Below are positions 22,387 to 34,197 of a DNA stretch of 64,000 nt, one piece after another. The translations under genes and the position numbers were made by a program. The notes below the pieces were generated by a model that was given only the letters and a program-made list of their open reading frames with translations, did not search any database and was not told where the DNA came from. The DNA lies in contig JAIXMO010000025.1 in NCBI GenBank assembly GCA_025677825.1, positions 186,001 to 250,000 on the forward strand. The letters are read 5' to 3'. The number at the start of each line of letters is the position of its first letter. Position 1 is the first letter of the stretch. The DNA is from Helicostylum pulchrum (taxonomy: Eukaryota > Mucoromycota > Mucoromycetes > Mucorales > Mucoraceae).

Positions 22387-23611
22387 TCAGGCATTACTTG
22401 TATTATCTTTTTGCCATAAGCCATAAGATTTAGTAGCATCTGTTTGCCATAATCTAATAGTTCCGTCCTCTAAAAAAAAATATTAGATTACAAAAAACCC
22501 CCCCCCCCCCCCCACTTTTTGTATTTTACCTGAACCAGTAGCATAAATTTCACCATCAGGACTGTAGCTCACTGTATGAAGAGGTCCGTGATGACCTTTA
22601 TAAACCTCTACATTTACTTAAAATTTAATACACATATAAAGTAATATACAACAGATTGAACACATTACCAACTACTTCCTCCGTTTCGAAATCGTAAATT
22701 CGTACCCATAAATCATCATCACTGCCCGCAACAAACTTTTTATGACTAGGATGAAGTGATACAGACGACGTATTTTCCTTGGTTTGAATTTTCTTTACAT
22801 CCTCAAACGAGCTAGTACATATTAAGTTTTTTTAAATCCCTCTTTTTTTGACGTTTTTTTTTCTTTTGCTTTACCTGTCTGGTTTCCAGAAATTGGCAGT
22901 CTTACCAGCAGCCCAAGAGACATACTGACCATCGGAAGAAAGCGTCATTGTAGAAATAGGAGCGTCACATTGAATAGTACCACTTTCACGCATAGTACGA
23001 AGATCCCAAATTCTTACCGTAGCATCTTCACCAGCACTCAAGACAGTATGGTGCTGCTCGTCCCAAACCACCGCTTTAATCATACCTTCATGACCCAACA
23101 ATTCCATAGCTGGCGCATCAGGTCGGTAAAGATCGAAAATTCTCAACTTTTGCTCTTTACCACCGGTAATAATCTTGGTACTATCGTGGTTGAAATCAGT
23201 AGCACGTACAATATGGTTATGCACAAAGGTATGAAGTACTTGGCCGTTATGTGTGTCCCATACTTTGGCACTGAAATCAGCGGATCCAGTTACGGCCTTT
23301 TCAGAGTCTCCGGATAACCGGGCGCTCCAGACGGCTCCTTTGTGGCCTTGAAAGGTACCGATCCAATCGCCAGTAACACCATCACGTAACATGGGATTAC
23401 CATCTATACAACTATTTTTTAGAAGAGAAAAAGGGGTGTGTTTTTTTGTTTGTTTTATTTTTTGTTTTTTTTTACCTTTGCAAGCAGATATTAAGAAATA
23501 TTTTCCTTCGGGTGTAAGAGAGGAAAACTGAATATCAACTACGGGTCTAGTATGACCTGAACAGGTTAAAGGGATGATTCGATTTCCATTACCGTTGGTG
23601 TTTGCGTTCAT
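22387..23611 (-). CDS. STRAP: STRAP-like WD40 protein (SMN complex / kinase receptor associated)
   Basis: Five exons: 23611-23476, 23403-22875, 22811-22669, 22607-22530, 22469-22387; 322 aa. The N-terminus (PLTCSGHTRPVVDIQFS, then FLISACKDGNPMLRDG) and the GDWIGTFQGHKGAVW segment are characteristic of STRAP (serine-threonine kinase receptor-associated protein, also called UNRIP). Seven WD repeats are visible, with WD-like ends such as AKVWD, LRIFD, VRIWD and IRLWQT. In animals STRAP binds the SMN complex that assembles spliceosomal snRNPs and takes part in signalling. It is shorter than the human protein and lacks its acidic C-terminal tail. An snRNP protein gene (SNRNP25-like) lies head-to-head 375 bp away. 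Confidence 0.92.
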
Positions 23612-23986
23612 TATAGATTATTTACAATTGCGTAAAGAATTTTTTTTTTATAAGAAAGTCGTTAATAAAAAAAAAAAGTAAAAAGGTCGTTAACTATGTA
23701 TATGAAAAAGGGGATGGGCGAGAAAGAAAAAAAAAAAAAAAAAAGAAAAAAAAGAGAAAGAGAGAAAGGGCTACTACAACAAAAAGGAAGTTGCGTGTTT
23801 TTTTTTAATATGTGATAAATGCTCTGCTTGTTTCACAGAGGAAAAAAAAAAAAGGTAAAGAAAAAACGCGTCATGTTTTTACAAGTTAAATAAGCTTTTT
23901 TTTTTTTTGTAAAAAAAGAATCGCGTTTATACACACAGAAGAAAATAACTAGCGAATGCTCTTCTCTTTCTTGAAGGATTATATTC
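23612..23986. promoter_or_regulatory. Shared divergent promoter region (STRAP / SNRNP25)
   Basis: A 375-bp spacer between two divergent genes that both belong to snRNP biology. It is made mainly of purine runs and A/T tracts. No defined site was recognised, but a bidirectional promoter is plausible. Confidence 0.4.
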
Positions 23987-24599
23987 ATGTCGATTCAAAA
24001 TGATCAAGACTTGCTGCAACAATTACAAACAGAAATTAATCAACTACTCGATCAAGAAGAATTAAAGGATCTTGATACCTTTCCTACCGAAGAAGAGATT
24101 GATATATTGATTGCAGTAGAACAAGGTAGAGCCTTTCAAGTCATTTTAAATCGAGATCCTTTACCCTCAGTTCGTAAGTTCTTTTATATATATATAACTG
24201 ACAAAACATATGAACTTATATAAACCTTATATCTTAAAGCTATCATCGTACTTCAATCATCTACCGTACAAGATATAAAGCGAATGATTAGGCATCAATT
24301 AGAAAAGATGGAAAATAACGATAAAACGGGTAGAAAGAGAAAAATCAGCTGGTAAGGGGGGAAAGTAGAAAGGATATTTTGGAAATCATATGTAGTAAAA
24401 AACGTTTTTCTTTCTTTCTAATAGGAAGTATATTTGGAGATCACATTGTTTAATGTTCAACAATGCTAGGTTATTAAACGATAATGCGATCGTGAGTCAG
24501 TTGGGTATTAAACAGAACAGTATATTAAGATTTTCTCGATTGGCGCATGAGAAGGGACATCATCGAAAAGCTTGGTGTCATAGTAGTAAAAAATCTTGA
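23987..24599 (+). CDS. SNRNP25: U11/U12 snRNP 25 kDa protein homologue
   Basis: Three exons: 23987-24173, 24240-24351, 24425-24599; 157 aa. An acidic helical N-terminus (EEEIDILIAVEQGRAFQV) precedes a ubiquitin-like fold. The segments IIVLQSSTVQDIKRMIRHQLE, KISWKYIWRSHCLM, LLNDNAIVSQLGI and LRFSRLAHEK match the pattern of the metazoan and plant U11/U12-25K protein (VVxNATVxDLKxxI, ISWxYVWRTYHL, LxDYGI, VxFIKKL). The protein is specific to the minor (U12-type) spliceosome. None of the introns I resolved in this window uses a U12-type donor. It lies head-to-head with STRAP. Confidence 0.85.
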
Positions 24600-25823
24600 A
24601 ATTATTAACTGGCCCATGTATAACATAAAACTTATTTGTTTCTTTGAGGGGCAAAACATCGTAATAAGAATAAATACTTTGCAAAAAGTGTTTTAAGACT
24701 GTGTGCGTGTAGATCATTTTTGTTCATTTATTAACATGTTGTACCGAAAAAAACAAAGTTAATATGCATATATCGGGGCTTGTAAATTTAAAAAAAGCTC
24801 TTTTCAGAAAAAAGCAGTAAAAAGCTTGTACCTGTTTCAGCTCCTTTTAGTTTCTAAATTTTAACAGTAAAAGCACACGTTATTTTGTTTCAACTAAATA
24901 GGGCTTCCAAAGCAAAAGTGTAGAATATAAAGTCTTATAGTGTGTTACGATAAGTTGGCAAAAAGGATGTGGGACCCATTTCGCTGAATACTTTTTTAGC
25001 ACTCCTAAATACTTTTGGTGAAACCTTACGATTATTTTTTAAAAAAAGAGATGGGTTTTATATCTTTTTTGTCAAAATGATCCAAGCTGTTTTAACCGTT
25101 ATATGTTTTTAGCCGATCTTGCTTTCCAAAACAAAAGTGAGTCATACTTGTCAAGTCTAAAAGTAGGAGTTTCAAGAAACAAGTCGATCAATAAAAGTTT
25201 TGGATTTGCCTTTAACCAGAAATGTTGGGGGAACCTAAAACGATTTTTTTTAGGTACCCTTTTTTGAAACTAGTTTGACAGCGGAGGAGAACTTTATTTT
25301 GTCAAATTAAAAACAATATACAAGCATACGTTGAAACAGTTTTTTAAGAGCGTTTTTATTTGTTTTTATTTTGGTGGGGGAAGTTGGTAAATTGAGTTAG
25401 GATAAAGGGTTTACGATATAATCGTACTGCGTGTATTGTGTGGATATTTATCAAATGGTACAATTTCTACTGATTAATCAAACTCACCTTCAAGTAGTAG
25501 ATTGCGCCATTTATTAGCGTCCTAAACTAAAACAAACGTCGATATTTTAGCTAATTAGTTATACTTTGTAATAGTTAAAGCAATCTAGAAAAATATATAT
25601 TGTGAGTTTAAACGTATTATTTATTGGAATATATATGTATAAGTTTCTCTTTTTTTTTAAAAAAAAAAAGGAAAGGTCAGAGTTAGGGGGGGGAAATATA
25701 TTTTTTTTTTCTTTTGCGAGAAAAAAAAAAAAAAAAAAAAGGATTAGAAAAAGTTTGTACAAAAAAAGTGTAAAATGAATGTAATAATGAAAAAAAAAAG
25801 AAGGCTCTCTTTTGTGTGTGTGT
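24600..25823. other. Intergenic, 3' side of rhizoferrin synthetase-like gene
   Basis: About 1.2 kb between convergent genes. Sequence is AT-rich with an A/G homopolymer cluster near 25650-25745. No gene seen. Confidence 0.5.
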
Positions 25824-28027
25824 CTAGGCGTCAATTGGCTTTTGGGGTTTATAGTTAATCAAGTTAGGAACAGGACGATAAATATACTACACACGAAAAA
25901 AATAAATATAAGTCTCAGAGTATAAACGTTTTTACAGAATTATTTTATACTTACATCACGATAAAGTTCATCAATCTTCATACGAACCATACACTTTCCT
26001 GGAACCTTTTCACGGTCCATAAACATGGGCCACATGACATGATCATTAGGAATTAATTCAGAAAGACGTTCATGAACAAGGTTCCAACCAATACCGTTAT
26101 AATGAAGGCCGAGTACACGGATCAAACGTTGGTATTGACAATGGAACAAAGTATGATACAACAACTTGAAGACTTCTTCCAGGGTATCAGCAACAACACA
26201 ACTATCAGGCAAAACATCTAATTGACAACCTGTTGTCTTTAAAAGTGTTTCCTCGTGTACTTTCACACCTCCAAAATCACGAATAACAAACCCCTTTAAT
26301 TCTCCTGTCTTACGATCGAATCGGGCTAATGTGTTTTGACCATGTGCTTCAAATGCAACACCGTTCTCAAGACAAGGTGGTAAGAAGGCACGAAGTGAGA
26401 AATCAACATATCTAGGGAAAAAAAAAAAAAGTATTTTTAGATTGGCTTATAAATAATAAAGCACGTTCATCCGGATTGTTATTGTTGTGCTTACCTTTTT
26501 AAAAAGTCGATTCTCTTTTCTTCTGTATCTAAATCCCACAAATGAGTTAAAAGAGTTTCATCTGTATCAGGTCTTTGAATTTTTTCAACCAAGACACCAC
26601 AAGGCAAGAACAAATCGTCCTTGAATTCGGGGTCGTATTCAATCGCTTCACGGATAACACTACTGCAATGCTTGGAGATATCCGAGTCGTCATGAGCATA
26701 AGCAACTGTACCCAATTCACGTTCCACTGTTAAAATGGACTGATCATAGGTTAACTTGGGTACGACGTCGTACGAGAAACCAGGACCAAAGTAAGTAGTG
26801 AATGGAGTCACAGTACGAAGAGCTGAGGAAATTTTGACTCCCAAACATAACTTGACGCTAAGACCAGGTATGACATCGGGTCGCGCAACGGATCGAAGGG
26901 AAGCAAGTGCTTCAACATGAATAGAGTGCTGGGCAGGGAAAATAACCAAATCGTCAAACTTTTGCTCAACATTGGGAAGCTGGAGCTCGTGGATGGCAAT
27001 AAATACATGGTCGTTGTATTTGGAGCGTAATTCTTGTACGTTACAACTACCACCAGCTGATAAAAGTGCGTCAACTAACTTTACAGAAAGGTTCTCGTAG
27101 TCACCACGGACTGTGGCGGAGGATCGGGGGATACCGACTAAACGAACCTTGGGGTGTTCGAGATCGTAGGATCCAGGATAAAGTGCCGCCATAGGAGGAT
27201 AACTTTTACGTGCTTTATGCATCTATATATAAGTATGACGTGATAAGTACTCAATTTTTTTTTTTTTTTTTTGGTTTTAAAAAACCTATCAAATTAAACT
27301 TACAGGATGAGTAGCGTGGCCTTCAACAACTGCTTGTTCCCAAGCGATAGTAGAAGAATCCCAAGTAGGTAATTGCTTGGGATTATCATATGTATACTCT
27401 GCAAAAAATATACATAGTTTAGATCCATTTTTTATTTTTTTTATTTTTTTCACTTTTTTTTGACAACTTACTTTGAAAGAGAATAGAAGAACCTAATTCT
27501 TGACCAATTTGTTCTTTTAATTTACCATTTACATTTAAATCGGTAGCAAAACGATCCCACATTTGAACGGCATCATAACCGTCTAATAAGCCGAAATTGG
27601 AGTCAGCAGGAAGGACAGCAGACAAAGTTTGTTTGGTTGCTTGAGTAATAAGATTTTTAGAATCCTTTCCATCAGCATTGATTTCGTAAATATGAGGCAA
27701 CATATCAAGACCATCGACCATATCGATTAAAGGACAATGGACATTGTTCAATACAGCAACACGCGAGTTATCAATCACAGGCAAACCTCGAAGAGGGACC
27801 ACAGTCAAGATGTCTTGCAAGGTGACTTTAGTAGGGATATCGTATTCTTGTTTGACAGAAGTAGGTCGAAGCAATAAACAAAGACCGATGAACTTTTCTT
27901 GTGGGTTCTTGGAGGGAACAAAGTAAGCAGGGACTAAACACTCACTGGTTAAACAGGCCACAAGACGAGATGTGGTTGCAAAACTAGCATAGTGTTGATT
28001 TGTATGTTCGTTAGAAGGGACAGGCAT
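25824..28027 (-). CDS. rfs: NIS siderophore synthetase (IucA/IucC family), rhizoferrin synthetase-like
   Basis: Five exons: 28027-27472, 27398-27304, 27222-26495, 26411-25955, 25886-25824; 632 aa, the usual size for this enzyme group. The nucleotide and citrate site motifs of IucA/IucC synthetases are present: EGHATHPMHKARKSYPP (HPxHxxxK pattern), EAHGQNTL, and RDFGG following GELKGFVI. The C-terminal FhuF-like helical part has CQYQRLIRVLG. The family couples citrate to amines with ATP, without ribosomes or NRPS. In Mucorales the known family member condenses citrate with diaminobutane to make rhizoferrin, the polycarboxylate siderophore for iron scavenging. The product call follows from the organism type. 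No siderophore transporter or reductase lies next to it, so it is not in an obvious cluster. Confidence 0.88.
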
Positions 28028-29369
28028 TTTTTTCTTTGCTTTAAAAAGAATTAATTGTAAACAAAAAAAAAGAAAAAATCCATGATTAGAAAAAAAAGTG
28101 AAAAATTTATACGGAAAAAAAAAAGCGGAGTTATTTGTTTGTGGAATAGTAAAAACGGGTAAAAAAATACGATCTGATAAGCATCTTGTTTTTTTGGTTT
28201 AAAAGTGGATAGTATTGCTTGCACCGCATGCATGTGTAACAAGTTGGTATTAAATATTATAACTAAACTGCAGCCTTTCCTTTCTTTTTTTAATTAAAAT
28301 TGATAATTAACAATAGGTAACATCTACTTTTTTTTTAAAATGGTAAGGATCGACCATAATTTAAAAACTAAAAAAAAAGGCACACTATCTTTAGAAAAAT
28401 TTATTCGTTTTATTAGTTAAAGTATGTTATCAGATTCTTTTTTTTTAATCAGTAATAATAAACAAACACAATGTATTCTTATTTTTGTTAGTGCCTTTTT
28501 TTTAAATGTGATACAATGACAACTTTTTTTTTTACAAGGGTCTGCATCTATTTTTCTGTCCCTTGTGGTCATCATAATTGCAATATCTTTTTGTCTTTTA
28601 ATTAAAGAGACGATTGCTTAAGGTTTAACCCAAGTGTTACGTTTCCCGGGCATAAAATATAATGCAGTTTTTTTTTTTTTTCGATTGAAGAAAAGTTTAG
28701 ATTTAATTTTTTGAAACTGTGACGGCTGAGAAACATTGTTCCTGACATCAGAGGAATTACCAAGTAAGATCCTGTATTAATCCTCGCAATTAATACATGA
28801 TGTATGTATAAAACCTTTCAGGAAATATAAATCGTAATACTTGACTGCTCTCTAGAGTTTGTATTTCATTATTTTAAATACTATGGAATCTTGTTAATAA
28901 TAACCAATGTCCTCAACTAGTATACTTTTATTTTATAAGGCGTTTATATGTAGAGTAGCTCTAGTTAAGGGTGCTCGATTTAGCGGCGTACAATTTAATA
29001 AAACCACTAAATGAGCCTTTTTTCTTGTGCATCCATAAACAGCGATTTATAACAATAACTAATGCAATTAAAAGTAAAAGCCAAAGCATCTGACAGGTAA
29101 CTATAAAACAATGCTACTAGTTAAGAGAATGGAACGTTTTGGTTCATACAAACACATTTACCACTAAAGAATCGAACTTCAAATCGGTATTCATAAAAAA
29201 AAACACTTATACAGAACTATTCGTAATACTATCTCTAACATTTGTTTAAGATTGCTTCATGTTTAGTTTAGAAAAGAAAAAAATATAAAAAAAATCGGAG
29301 CTAAAAAATCGTATTGTAAAGTTGATGCCCTTTAACTAAACACAAGTACGATTTTTTTGCTATAAAGGG
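28028..29369. other. Intergenic, upstream of rfs-like gene
   Basis: About 1.3 kb with no gene found. It should contain the promoter of the siderophore synthetase. I saw no clear GATA-type (WGATAR) cluster of iron-regulator sites by eye. Confidence 0.4.
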
Positions 29370-31262
29370 TTTTTTGTTTTTCACTACAATAGAATTACAT
29401 TTACGAACTATCTTCAAAGATGTTTCATAACCATTAGTCATTTATCTGATCTTTCTATTGATAAATATGTTTCTACATTCAATAGTAACGGTAGCACCAA
29501 TGTAATCCATTTTAAGTCCAACATTAAAATGGACTGGATCACCCTCGTTAACTTCTTCCACTTCTGGCAATTTAATTATTTCTTCCAGGATCTTAGTATG
29601 TTTTCTGCTTACATATCTCCAGTTTTCTTTATCATCTTCTTCCTTGAAATCACACACAAAGACAGCCGAAATATAGAAAATTTTAATGATTAGGTATATA
29701 TATATATGTACATGTATTACCTATCAGGGCATTGTTTGGATAATTTACAGTCACTGTTCTATGGAAGAGTTTGAGACTTTCGCCTTGCAAATCGTCAGAT
29801 TGGCTGGCAAAATATTCTAAGCCATTTTTAGAGTACACCTCGTCATCAAAACGGCGATATACTTTCTTATCGAAACGGTCCCCTTTTAATTTTTCGAAAG
29901 GTGTTCGTACTTCTAAAGCAATAGACTGACTAGCAAATTTTTTAGAAATCAAACGAGGCTTTAAACCGTACGAGAAGGCACCTTTGGAGATAGCAGCAGC
30001 ACTTTCCTCGGGAATTATCGCATCGTAATTACCTCTAAGCTCGTCCTGGATACACTGCTACAAATATGGATTATGCGAAAAAGCGCCGACTAACATGATG
30101 GCATTGATTTTGGTATTACTTCTCGAAGCTTGGTCCAGTTGTTGCTTAATAAGTAACAAAAAATTTGTAATAATAGGATCAAAGAATTTTTCCTTTATAT
30201 CTGCATGTTTAATTTTGAGTTTTGTATTTCTTTCTATCAAGTTATATTGTTTTGTTTCTTTTGTGTTAAGGATATTGGTTATTCTGCGCTCAGCAGGTAA
30301 TTTGATTATACAGAATCTAACGTCAGTAGAACCTGGCATGAATGGACACTATCGATTTAAAAGCCTATGAATAAAAACTGATATAAACATATATATATCT
30401 ATCAATTACCTTTATGTTATAAATAAAGTCGTCCATAACAGAGTCAAAACTTGTATCGGTGTCTTTAACTTCTAAGCCAATATCTCTATAAAACTTCAAC
30501 AAGTATTCCTTGAATACTCTATCTATATGTGTCGATCCACAAGTATCACCAGTGCCATTACCGATTTGACAAATAATTGGGTCGCCATTCTCTCGATTAC
30601 GAGTCAGACGAAAAGTAGCTAAATCCACTGTTCCCCCACTGGCATTACAAATGATAAAATTAGCATCATAATTAGGGTTTTCAGGGTCAAGAACAAGGTT
30701 GGAGTGCTTATTTGTACAAAGAAAGAGAGCTACCGCTTCAAGCTCGCTGATAATAAGAAGATCATCTAACTCATCTTCTTTAATCATAGTAGCTTTGATA
30801 GCAATTTGCGCCATACTTTCTCTAGCAGATTTAGTCCCCGTGTCAGGGATTTGAGTCTGTGCCATGGAAAAAAGGGATCTGTACATTCTTAACTTTTAAT
30901 CCAAAAGAAACAGCACCCAAAGAGACAGCATCTCCATTGGTATCCTCAATAAGAGAAATACACTATTCAGATTCTCCTGCCTCTTGGGCGCATAATTTGT
31001 TTCGTCTTTTTCTTCCTGATAAACTTTCATAATATAATTAACAAGATAGTCAATATACAATGAGAACACATGTTTTTCTAAATCACCAATAGTGATCTTA
31101 ATAGGATCGCCATTAACATTGATAATACTGAAAAGTGGTATAATTTATCCTTCCTGCTCCTGTCCAACCTCAGTGGAATCTTCTCGTAATGTAAAGATTA
31201 GACTTTTGTCACTTTTATCATCATATTGATCAAAATCATCATCAAAATAATTTTCTAAATAA
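29370..31262 (-). pseudogene. Broken third copy of the double-Hsp70 gene (subfamily B)
   Basis: The whole stretch aligns by eye to the genes at 4609-8452 and 60725-64000. It has several lesions. A stop replaces Gln in the adenosine motif (VGAFSHNPYL then TAG, at 30058). A stop in the last exon follows NIFINRKIR, near 29442. A stop replaces a Glu codon in the acidic part near 31147. An internal deletion near 30870 joins the FFHG segment of domain I directly to the PD.GTKSARES segment of domain II. The deletion removes the linker and the phosphate-1 site of domain II, about 760 bp in gene B coordinates, and breaks the frame. The 5' end is lost at about 31262, where a dispersed repeat begins. 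Confidence 0.85.
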
Positions 31263-31269
31263 AAATCCC

Positions 31270-31690
31270 CTTTTTTTCACCCAAAAAAAAAAACGTCAAA
31301 AACAGCGATTACTCTTTCAGTTTTTGCATTAAAAGTATGATTTAAAATGGATTAAAAGTGTCTAAACGAGTGCTATACCACGCATTTTTTTTCACAAAGG
31401 TAGAAAAATTGGATCAGGAGTAATGGTAAAATAACCATAAAAACACAAAAGGGGTTGACCCCCAAAAATGAAAATCGAAAAAAACAAAAAAGTTCGTTTT
31501 TAATTCTGTTTATCAAAGATGTATTAAAAAAACTATTTTGTATTATAAAACTTGGGTCCAGAAAGCGTTTCCTGTTTCTTTAAAAAATAAAAACCAATAT
31601 TTATTATAGCTGCTAATTTTAGCAGTGATTTCTTATATGAGCGATTATTTAAAGTCAGGGATCTCAGTAGGCTTTTTTTTTTTAGCAGTT
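31270..31690 (+). repeat. Dispersed repeat, single arm
   Basis: About 420 bp nearly identical, in the same orientation, to about 59810-60215. Shared landmarks are CAGCGATTACTC, GATCAGGAGTAATGG, GGGGTTGACC and GCTGCTAATTTTAGCAG. It begins exactly where the broken Hsp70 copy stops. No coding capacity seen. Confidence 0.75.
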
Positions 31691-31893
31691 ACCACAATTG
31701 CTCTTCTTTCGATATTTTCTTTTTCTGCCAGGTGTGTAGATATTGGCTCGGTATGAAAAACAATTCAGATTGGTCAAGTCTCCCAAGCTCGACCAATCAC
31801 ACATATCCTCTTAAAAAGCAATGGCTAGTCACATTCTCTCTGTTTTTTTTTGCTTTTTTTTTTCGGTTCCTTTTTTCTTTTTTATTGTAACAA

Positions 31894-32924
31894 ATGTCTG
31901 ATCAAGAGGATGGTTTGTTTGGGTTTAACTTTGACGACGATGTCTTTGTAACCAAAGAAGAAAGAGAGCAAGTCAAAGTCGAAAAAATTGAATACGAAGC
32001 TAAAGTTGAAACTGACGGAGTGAGTATATAACACTATTACAACAACAAAAAGCTCTTTTGAACTGATAAAAACAAATATAGTGGTTTTTGGATACAGAAA
32101 AAAGTCTCGATGAAATTATGTTGGAACAACATGGACCTAACCAAATAAAGAGTGTTATTGATTATCATTACCTTCATAAGCGATACGATGAAGCGTTGAC
32201 AGCGGCACTTGGATTTCTTCGAGTTGCAACTACGAATAAGGACTGTAAAGTAACTGGCACAAAAGAGATTAGTGAGATTGCTATGCACTGTGCCGCTAAA
32301 GTCAATCGATTGGATATTTTAAAGGAATTATTGAATAACAAGTCGGTAAGTTTTGATTTATATAAAAAAAAAAGTCCTCAATAACGCAAATGATTTGCTA
32401 ATGTATGTTATATGTAGCATACACAAGATACAGGACTTTTTTTAGTACGCATGAAATTCTTCCCGCTTGTTGGACAATACACCGAAGCGATGAACGCATG
32501 TGTTACTTATCATAAGGAAAGAAAATTAGATTATAGAGTATGGTACCATATGGCAGATATATTTATGAAATCAGCGGCTAGAGACAGTGGTGAATACAAG
32601 AACGAGATGAGATATCATTTAGCCAATTTATCGATGGTGCGTGCAATTCATATCTTTACGATTAGTCGATGGAACACACGCATTGACTTTGTAAAGAGGA
32701 GATTTGAAACAGAGCTTAAAGTGTTGCAAGATCGATTGGAATGCACTAGAAGAGGTAATGCGGATCGGTTTGTAGACTGGATGACACAAGATCATGCCGG
32801 TAAAGAAGAGTCTGGATTAGACGAGTTTTCGTGGGAGGATATTGAATGGATCTTTTCGGATTGGGTACTTCGACAAGATATTGACTTGTTGGATGACGAT
32901 GTTAAAGCAGTAAAAGACATGTAA
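31894..32924 (+). CDS. TPR-type protein, possible C8orf76-like
   Basis: Three exons: 31894-32019, 32082-32345, 32418-32924; 298 aa. An acidic start (EDGLFGFNFDDDVFVTKEE) is followed by WFLDTEKSLDEIM and helical repeats (YLHKRYDEALTAALGFLR, YTEAMNACVTYHKE) of TPR character. The FxDDVF...WF order resembles the uncharacterised animal protein C8orf76. That link is from memory of the family pattern and is weak. No enzyme motif, signal peptide or membrane segment is visible. A CCAAT box (CGACCAATCAC) sits about 100 bp upstream at 31793. Convergent with the 14-3-3 gene; the two 3' ends are only about 100 bp apart. Confidence 0.7.
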
Positions 32925-33029
32925 AAAAAAAAGTAGAAGACTCGTATATTTTTTATTGTAAATTATTATTTAAACAAATATTTAGTATTTTTTTTATTTT
33001 TTTTTATTACTTGAAAAAAAAAAAGTATA

Positions 33030-34197
33030 TTAAGCAGCTTCAGTAGTTGTTTTTGATTCATCGCCCTTATCGTTATCTAGTAGAATAAAATAATTAGATA
33101 CTTCCTCTCTTTTTTTAAAAAATGTGTTTAAATGTATATTACCTTCTTGAAGGTCGGATGTCCATAAGGTCAAGTTGTCTCTCAATAATTGCATAATTAA
33201 AGTAGAATCCTTGTATGATTCCTCACTTAAAGTATCGAGTTCAGCAATAGCATCATCGAAAGCTTGTTTAGCCAAATGACAAGCACGGTCAGGAGCGTTC
33301 AAGATTTCATAGTAAAAGACAGAAAAGTTCAAGGCAAGACCAAGGCGAATAGGATGGGTAGTAGCGAGTTCTACTTGAGCAACATCTGTAGCCGACTTGT
33401 AAGAATCATGAGCAGCGGTAGCAGCATCTTTACGAGCATCACCAACAGCATATTCAGCAACATAACGATGATAATCACCCTTCCTACAAAGTAAAAAAGT
33501 AAACAATTAACGATAAAACGCGACGACGCAAAAAAAAAACAAATAAATATTTACATCTTGAAATAAAAGACCTTTGCTTCACCATCTTGTGCAGAAGGAA
33601 TTAAATGATCAGTCAAGAGTTGTAAAATATCATTACAGACATCATAGAGTTCATTTTCAATCTTATTTCTATATTCTTTAATCTTTACGACTTGAGAATC
33701 ATGACCTTTGCTTTCTTCCTTTTGCTCAATAGATGATACAATTCTCCAAGAAGCACGACGAGCACCAATCACGTTCTTATACGCGACAGATAAAAGGTTA
33801 CGTTCTTCAACAGTTAAATCAACATTTAACTTTTTTTTTGTTTAAAAAATATTTCTATTATTAGTAAGGAATAATCCTCCTCTCCTATGTTTGTCCTCTC
33901 TTACCTTGGCAACATCTTTCATGTAAGAAACCATTTCTATCATAGTACTTTAAACTTTAGTAAAAAGAAAAAGAAAGAGAACACTTTTATATATGTATGT
34001 ATATACCATCGTAACGTTCAGCTTGTTCAGCAATCTTTGCCATATAGACCTACATAAAGTGAGATTAGTATTTTATTTTCCATCTGAACACTTTTTTTCT
34101 TTTTTTTACTTGGTCTTCACGTTCCTATAACAGATAAAGCTTAATATATTTATTTCTTCTCTTTTTTATTTTTGTGTTGTATACTTACAATAGCCAT
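33030..34197 (-). CDS. BMH1: 14-3-3 protein
   Basis: Seven exons: 34197-34189, 34124-34110, 34049-34007, 33936-33905, 33829-33555, 33483-33143, 33076-33030; 253 aa. The sequence is a typical 14-3-3: [65 protein letters not shown] and TLWTSDLQE. The K, R and RY residues of the phosphopeptide groove are kept. 14-3-3 dimers bind phosphoserine/threonine motifs and regulate signalling, metabolism and cell cycle. Exon 1 codes only MAI and exon 2 only five residues (EREDQ). Both micro-exons are needed to reach a start codon in frame. The acidic C-terminal tail is short. Confidence 0.96.
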
